The translations under genes and the position numbers were made by a program. From Acidobacteriota bacterium (GTDB lineage: Bacteria > Acidobacteriota > Terriglobia > UBA7540), in NCBI GenBank assembly GCA_021827245.1, contig JAKAWN010000268.1, positions 1 to 9,443 of the forward strand: 9,443 bases of DNA, in the 5' to 3' direction. Position 1 is the stretch's first letter; every line of letters begins with the position of its first letter. This document shows positions 6,655-9,443 of this stretch, piece by piece. A model generated the notes under the pieces. It did no database searches. It worked only from the letters and a program-made list of their open reading frames with translations, and had not been told where the DNA came from.

Positions 6655-7036
6655 CCCGTCATCTTTCATCGGGCTGACGCTTGGGCGGCGGATTGAGGCG
6701 CACGGCGGCGATGCCATTCGGCACCGATTCATTTTGAAAGCAAGGATCAGTTCGTCTCCTTCGGCATGGGCTGAGGAAGATGAAGCCAGTCCAAAGAGGC
6801 TCTTCCTGACCGTCGAACCGTCGGAGGCCGGTTGCGTGGTGTTCGGCCCGACGCTCGAACTGCTTGAGAAATGCCATCCTCAAATGGCCGCAACGTTTTT
6901 CCACCTTTTCGTCGCAGCCTTGAATCGGTGGAAGTGCTCCCCATTGTTTGGACAGAAAATCAGGCTTCTTAAGGTGGATCGCTGCCTGAATAGATTGGTA
7001 AGTTTATACCCGCCGTCGGGCCTGTGGGAACTGTGA
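6500..7036 (+). CDS. Unknown protein, faint resemblance to PRTRC system protein F; probably truncated
   Basis: ATG 6500 gives 178 residues. The N-terminus LVLPRLDTIPLVHRL and LAGSLVELGI, and the later FLTVEP, CVVFGPTLELLEKCHP and TFFHLFVAALNRWKC recall, from memory, the layout of PRTRC protein F (LPRI..P near the start; a V-G-E/P..LE..HP block later). PRTRC is a plasmid/ICE-associated cassette whose role is unknown. I hold this at low confidence; no PRTRC partners (ThiF-like, Mov34/MPN, ParB) are in view. The frame could extend back to 6320 but 6500 makes TGATG with the likely original stop of the ATPase gene, suggesting coupling. Its TGA (7034-7036) lies inside the left arm of the 7031-7128 element, and the tail after about residue 150 does not look domain-like, so the 3' end has probably been replaced by inserted DNA. 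Confidence 0.5.
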   Translation: MAQGGGLVLPRLDTIPLVHRLVADDTLAVMLAGSLVELGIAVPEDWTKAEHDPSSFIGLTLGRRIEAHGGDAIRHRFILKARISSSPSAWAEEDEASPKRLFLTVEPSEAGCVVFGPTLELLEKCHPQMAATFFHLFVAALNRWKCSPLFGQKIRLLKVDRCLNRLVSLYPPSGLWEL

Positions 7037-7128
7037 AAAAGCCGCGCGTCCTTAGCGAGGTCTTTTTCAAGCCTCGGTGGGAATCCGGGCCCTTTGCGGA
7101 TTTCCATCCGCGGCGTTAGTTTTCACAG
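7031..7128. repeat. Structured 98-bp element with terminal inverted repeats
   Basis: CTGTGAAAA (7031-7039) and TTTTCACAG (7120-7128) are perfect 9-bp inverted repeats. Inside are two further stems: GAAAAAG 7035-7041 with CTTTTTC 7062-7068, and GCGGAT 7096-7101 with ATCCGC 7106-7111 around a 4-base loop. It could be a MITE-like or palindromic intergenic repeat, or a transcript-end structure. A further TTTTTCACAG lies at 7183-7192, and 7137-7167 is a pyrimidine-rich run. Nothing else is seen between here and the insertion sequence at 7216. Confidence 0.5.
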
Positions 7129-7215
7129 GCCTTCCGTGCTTTCTTTTTTGCTGCTTTTTTCTTTCTTGAGCCTCCTCGCCACTTTTTCACAGAGAAATCT
7201 CGCGCCACGTTCCTC

Positions 7216-8375
7216 TATACGTCCGCGCATAATTAAAGTGACATAGGCGGCTCCCGTATGGCATACTTCTCACCGGAGGAGTAGCCATGCTTCCTCGCCT
7301 GCTGCGATTGCATCCTCAGACGTATCGTCGCTTGATCCGATTGTGCAAGGAGGCGGAGCACGACGGTGCCTACCGCGTGGCGAAACGGCTCGAAGCCGTG
7401 GTCCTGAATTCCGAAGGCCGCACGAGCGGCGATCTGGCCAGGATTCTGAAGGCGCCGCGCTCCAAGGTGTCCGCGTGGTTGGCTCGGTATCAGGCGCACG
7501 GCGTCGGGGGCCTCCTGGAAGGTTACCGGTCCGGACGGCCGGCGCGTTTGACCGAAGCGGAGCACCGCCGCCTCGGCGACATCCTCGATAGCGGTCCCGT
7601 GGCGTATGGATTGGACGCCGGAATCTGGACCTCGCCGATGATCGCCTGGGTGGTCAAAGAGGAGTTTGGCGTCCTCTACCATCCGGGGCACGTGCGCAAG
7701 CTGCTTCATGACCTGGGCTTCTCCGTCGAGCGGCCCCACCGGGTGCTGGCCCGTGCCGACCGCCACCCGCAGGACCGCTGGCACCGCTATATCTATCCCC
7801 GCCTTAAAAAAAAGCCCAAACCGAGAACCGGGCGCTGATTTTTACCGACGAAGCCAGTTTCCGGCAGGACTCGACGCTGCACGCCACCTGGAGCCGGGTC
7901 GGCCATCCGCCCGAGATCCCTGTCACCGGCGAACGGAACAGCGTGAAGATCCTGGGCGCTATCGAACTTTGGCGCGCCCACTTCCACTATGCGCAAGCCC
8001 CGGTCTTCAATGCTTCCACCTACCTGGATTTCCTGCACCGACTGGCCCCTCATTATCGCCGCCGTGGGGCCATTCTCATTCAGGACAACGCCTCGTATCA
8101 CAAAGACGCTGAGGTCTGGAGCTGGTTCAAGTCCAACCGGCACTGGCTGGAAGTTCATCAACTCCCGCCCTACTCGCCCGAGCTCAATCCCACCGAACGG
8201 CTGTGGCAATACACCCGCAAAAACGGAACCCATGATCGCTACTTCGCCAGCCCCGGCGAACTGCTCGCCACTTTGACCCGCGTCTTCGGGGCTATGCAAT
8301 CCTACCCTGAGCTGATCCGGCCCCGTCTGCTGCCTTTTTGTTAATCATGTCCCTGTATTTATGCGCGGATGTATA
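7216..8375 (+). mobile_element. IS630-family insertion sequence, apparently intact
   Basis: Terminal inverted repeats are visible: TATACGTCCGCGCATAA at 7216-7232 on the left, and on the right the reverse complement of 8375-8359 reads TATACATCCGCGCATAA. The match continues to GACAT on both sides (25 of 29 positions over 7216-7244 and 8347-8375). IS630 elements insert at TA and duplicate it, so the outer TA of each end (7216-7217 and 8374-8375) is likely the target duplication and the element about 1156 bp. It contains one transposase made from two overlapping frames. Insertion is between the truncated 6500-7036 gene region and the aldo/keto reductase gene; the empty site would read CCTC-TA-TTGG. 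Confidence 0.85.
7287..8344 (+). CDS. IS630-family transposase, made by -1 frameshift
   Basis: Frame one starts at ATG 7287 with GGAGGA at 7275-7280 and stops at 7838. Its 183 residues carry the N-terminal helix-turn-helix: YRRLIRLCKEAEHDGAYR, GRTSGDLARILKAPRSKVSAW, then GLLEGYRSGRPARLT. At 7806-7814 the codons AAA AAA AAG follow CTT. The A-AAA-AAG heptamer (7808-7814) allows a -1 slip, after which the second frame reads AQTENRALIFTDEASF without a stop up to TAA 8342-8344. The fused product is 352 residues, normal for the family, with the DDE triad at Asp188 (FTDEAS), Asp267 (IQDNAS) and Glu304 (NPTERLW). Without the slip only the DNA-binding part is made, which usually acts as an inhibitor. 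Sequence is well conserved, so transposition may still be possible. Confidence 0.85.
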
Positions 8376-8430
8376 TTGGAATTAGTTGCGAGGGTCCGAT
8401 ATCAGCCGGTGTCCAAGGGGGTGCGCTTGC

Positions 8431-9333
8431 TTAATCATCTCGCGGCAATTCGTCACTGGTGCGAAAGCCGAACCCCGATGCGAGATTCACAAAGCGATCG
8501 AAAATCGCCCTGCCCTTGCTTTCCAGCCGTGTGCGCTGCCGGACACTCGATCCGACACGCCGCATCCAGGCGAGTTCCTCATCGTTCATTGGGCCGAGAT
8601 CCAGGGCGCGCATGGCACCGTCGAGCTCCGCACCTGTCGTCGGTCCGGTGAAACAAGCGTCAACGTACGGGCTTGACAAAGCGAACCGATAGCAGTCGGC
8701 AGCAGTCGGAACACGCTCGCCTGCCGGAAGCAACGCAGGTTGTAGAAGCTCTCTCCAGCTCGTCGCTGTATACGCGATAATGCCCGGCCTCTCGGTTGGC
8801 AAATGTGGAAATACATCAACCTCGGCGCCAGGATGGGCCGCATTGTAGCGGACCATGAGCAAACTCACGCGCGGATCGCGCGCCAGGACTGGGAAGTTGC
8901 GCCGGTTATGGCAAGAGACCATAACGTACCGTGCTTTTCCCCGGTGAGTGAGACCGGCGGCGGCATCAAGGAGTGGTTCCGGCGGAGGCAGATTCCACCA
9001 GCCCAGCAAGAGCACGTCAGTATAATCGAGGCTGAGTTCTCGCAAACCCTTCTCGATGGACCGCGTCATGCCTTGGGGAGAACGAGCGTACGACTGAATG
9101 ACTATAACGACCTTCTCGCGATCACGATGTGCGACGCGCTTGAGTGCCCGACCGAAGTCCGACGGACGCGGAAAGACAGGTGCGCGCAACGCCCCCCAGT
9201 AGAAAAGGTTCAACCCTCGGTCGAAGGCACGCTCGAGCTCGTTACCTGAGATCCCGTAGGAAGCTGCAAGGCCGAGCGGCACGGCGTCTAGGTCGGTGGG
9301 ACCGAATTTAACTCGGATCCAAGAGCAAGACAT
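8431..9333 (-). CDS. Aldo/keto reductase-fold protein without the usual catalytic tetrad
   Basis: The 300-residue product starts at ATG 9333-9331 behind a G-rich ribosome-binding site (GGGGGGAA). It has the AKR (beta/alpha)8 landmarks VPLGLAASYGISGNELERAFDRGLN cut short here to describe: a first strand, helix and G-x-N-x-F turn (residues about 19-45); a second strand REKVVIVIQ (72-80); GLRELSLDYTDVLLLGWW (96-113); and a C-terminal SSPYVDACFTGPTTGAEL block (220-237). In active AKRs the aligned positions carry Asp, Tyr, Lys and His; here the Asp position is Tyr45, the Tyr position is not Tyr, the Lys is Gln80 and the His is Gly111. It may bind a nicotinamide cofactor through the C-terminal loop without classic carbonyl reduction, or use other chemistry. 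It is monocistronic and convergent to the insertion sequence. Confidence 0.75.
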   Translation of the reverse strand: MSCSWIRVKFGPTDLDAVPLGLAASYGISGNELERAFDRGLNLFYWGALRAPVFPRPSDFGRALKRVAHRDREKVVIVIQSYARSPQGMTRSIEKGLRELSLDYTDVLLLGWWNLPPPEPLLDAAAGLTHRGKARYVMVSCHNRRNFPVLARDPRVSLLMVRYNAAHPGAEVDVFPHLPTERPGIIAYTATSWRELLQPALLPAGERVPTAADCYRFALSSPYVDACFTGPTTGAELDGAMRALDLGPMNDEELAWMRRVGSSVRQRTRLESKGRAIFDRFVNLASGFGFRTSDELPRDD

Positions 9334-9443
9334 GGCGTTTCCCCCCAGCGTGATTGATCCGTTTACTTAAGCGGAGCCGAATTCAACATTATAGCGTGGA
9401 TAAATCCGCCAAATCTTTGAAGCGAACCGGTCACCAGCTCGGA
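9334..9443 (-). promoter_or_regulatory. Upstream region of the aldo/keto reductase gene with TATAAT box
   Basis: Read on the minus strand, a perfect -10 hexamer TATAAT lies at 9393-9388, 54 bases before the ATG. No good -35 box is found at 16-18 bases from it (TTGGCG is only 13 away), so the promoter assignment rests on the -10 alone. The leader is about 50 bases. Confidence 0.4.

Noticed and set aside
7137..7192. Pyrimidine-rich run as a Rho-independent terminator
   Set aside because: The T-rich stretches (7143-7167) are not placed directly after a GC-rich stem, so I do not call a terminator, though 7096-7111 is a small stem 30 bases before it.
7233..7784. 183-residue minus-strand frame inside the insertion sequence
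   Set aside because: Antisense to the transposase with its start and stop set by GC-rich codon bias; no family features.
1..9443. CRISPR array, tRNA or rRNA genes
   Set aside because: No regularly spaced direct repeats, no cloverleaf with a TTCGANTC-like T arm, and no rRNA-like stretch were seen on either strand by eye.

Overview
The window (roughly 58-60% GC by eye) looks like an accessory stretch of a free-living, plant-polymer- or sugar-degrading bacterium. The mix of an N-acylglucosamine 2-epimerase-like gene, a glycoside hydrolase tail, an integrase tail of a style I associate with Acidobacteriota, and a sulfide-handling operon would fit Acidobacteriota or a neighbouring soil/sediment phylum. 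This placement is inference and weak.

Layout. (1) 3-839, plus strand: 3' two thirds of an AGE-family sugar epimerase, open at the window edge. (2) About 840-1835: a gene graveyard. It holds the last ~56 residues of a large glycoside hydrolase (about 1086-1256), a 10-bp perfect inverted repeat (1319-1366), and the C-terminal catalytic part of a tyrosine recombinase (about 1485-1784) killed by an in-frame TAG and by loss of box-II catalytic residues. (3) 1836-5073, minus strand: a four-gene sulfur operon read right to left: ArsR-rhodanese fusion regulator, DsrE-like protein, Met-rich diheme cytochrome c, and an SQR-like flavoprotein. A TTGACA -35 box and an operator-like repeat sit in front of it. 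(4) About 5243-7036, plus strand: a small unknown protein, a MoxR-like AAA+ ATPase broken by a TAG codon, and a protein faintly like PRTRC protein F, joined by ATGA/TGATG junctions. (5) 7031-7128: a short structured element with 9-bp terminal inverted repeats. (6) 7216-8375: a complete IS630-family insertion sequence with ~29-bp terminal inverted repeats, TA target duplication and a transposase made by a -1 frameshift. (7) 8431-9333, minus strand: an aldo/keto-reductase-fold protein lacking the four usual catalytic residues, with a TATAAT box upstream.

How the parts work together. The sulfur operon is the coherent functional unit. The two-domain repressor can plausibly sense persulfide through paired cysteines and carry sulfane sulfur on its rhodanese loop, DsrE is a sulfur carrier or reductase, the flavoprotein oxidises sulfide, and the exported diheme cytochrome can take electrons (and may bind copper). 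The rest of the window shows repeated mobile-DNA activity and decay: integrase tail, IS630, a broken ATPase cassette and a truncated neighbour. All family calls are from reading the sequence; no database search was possible.
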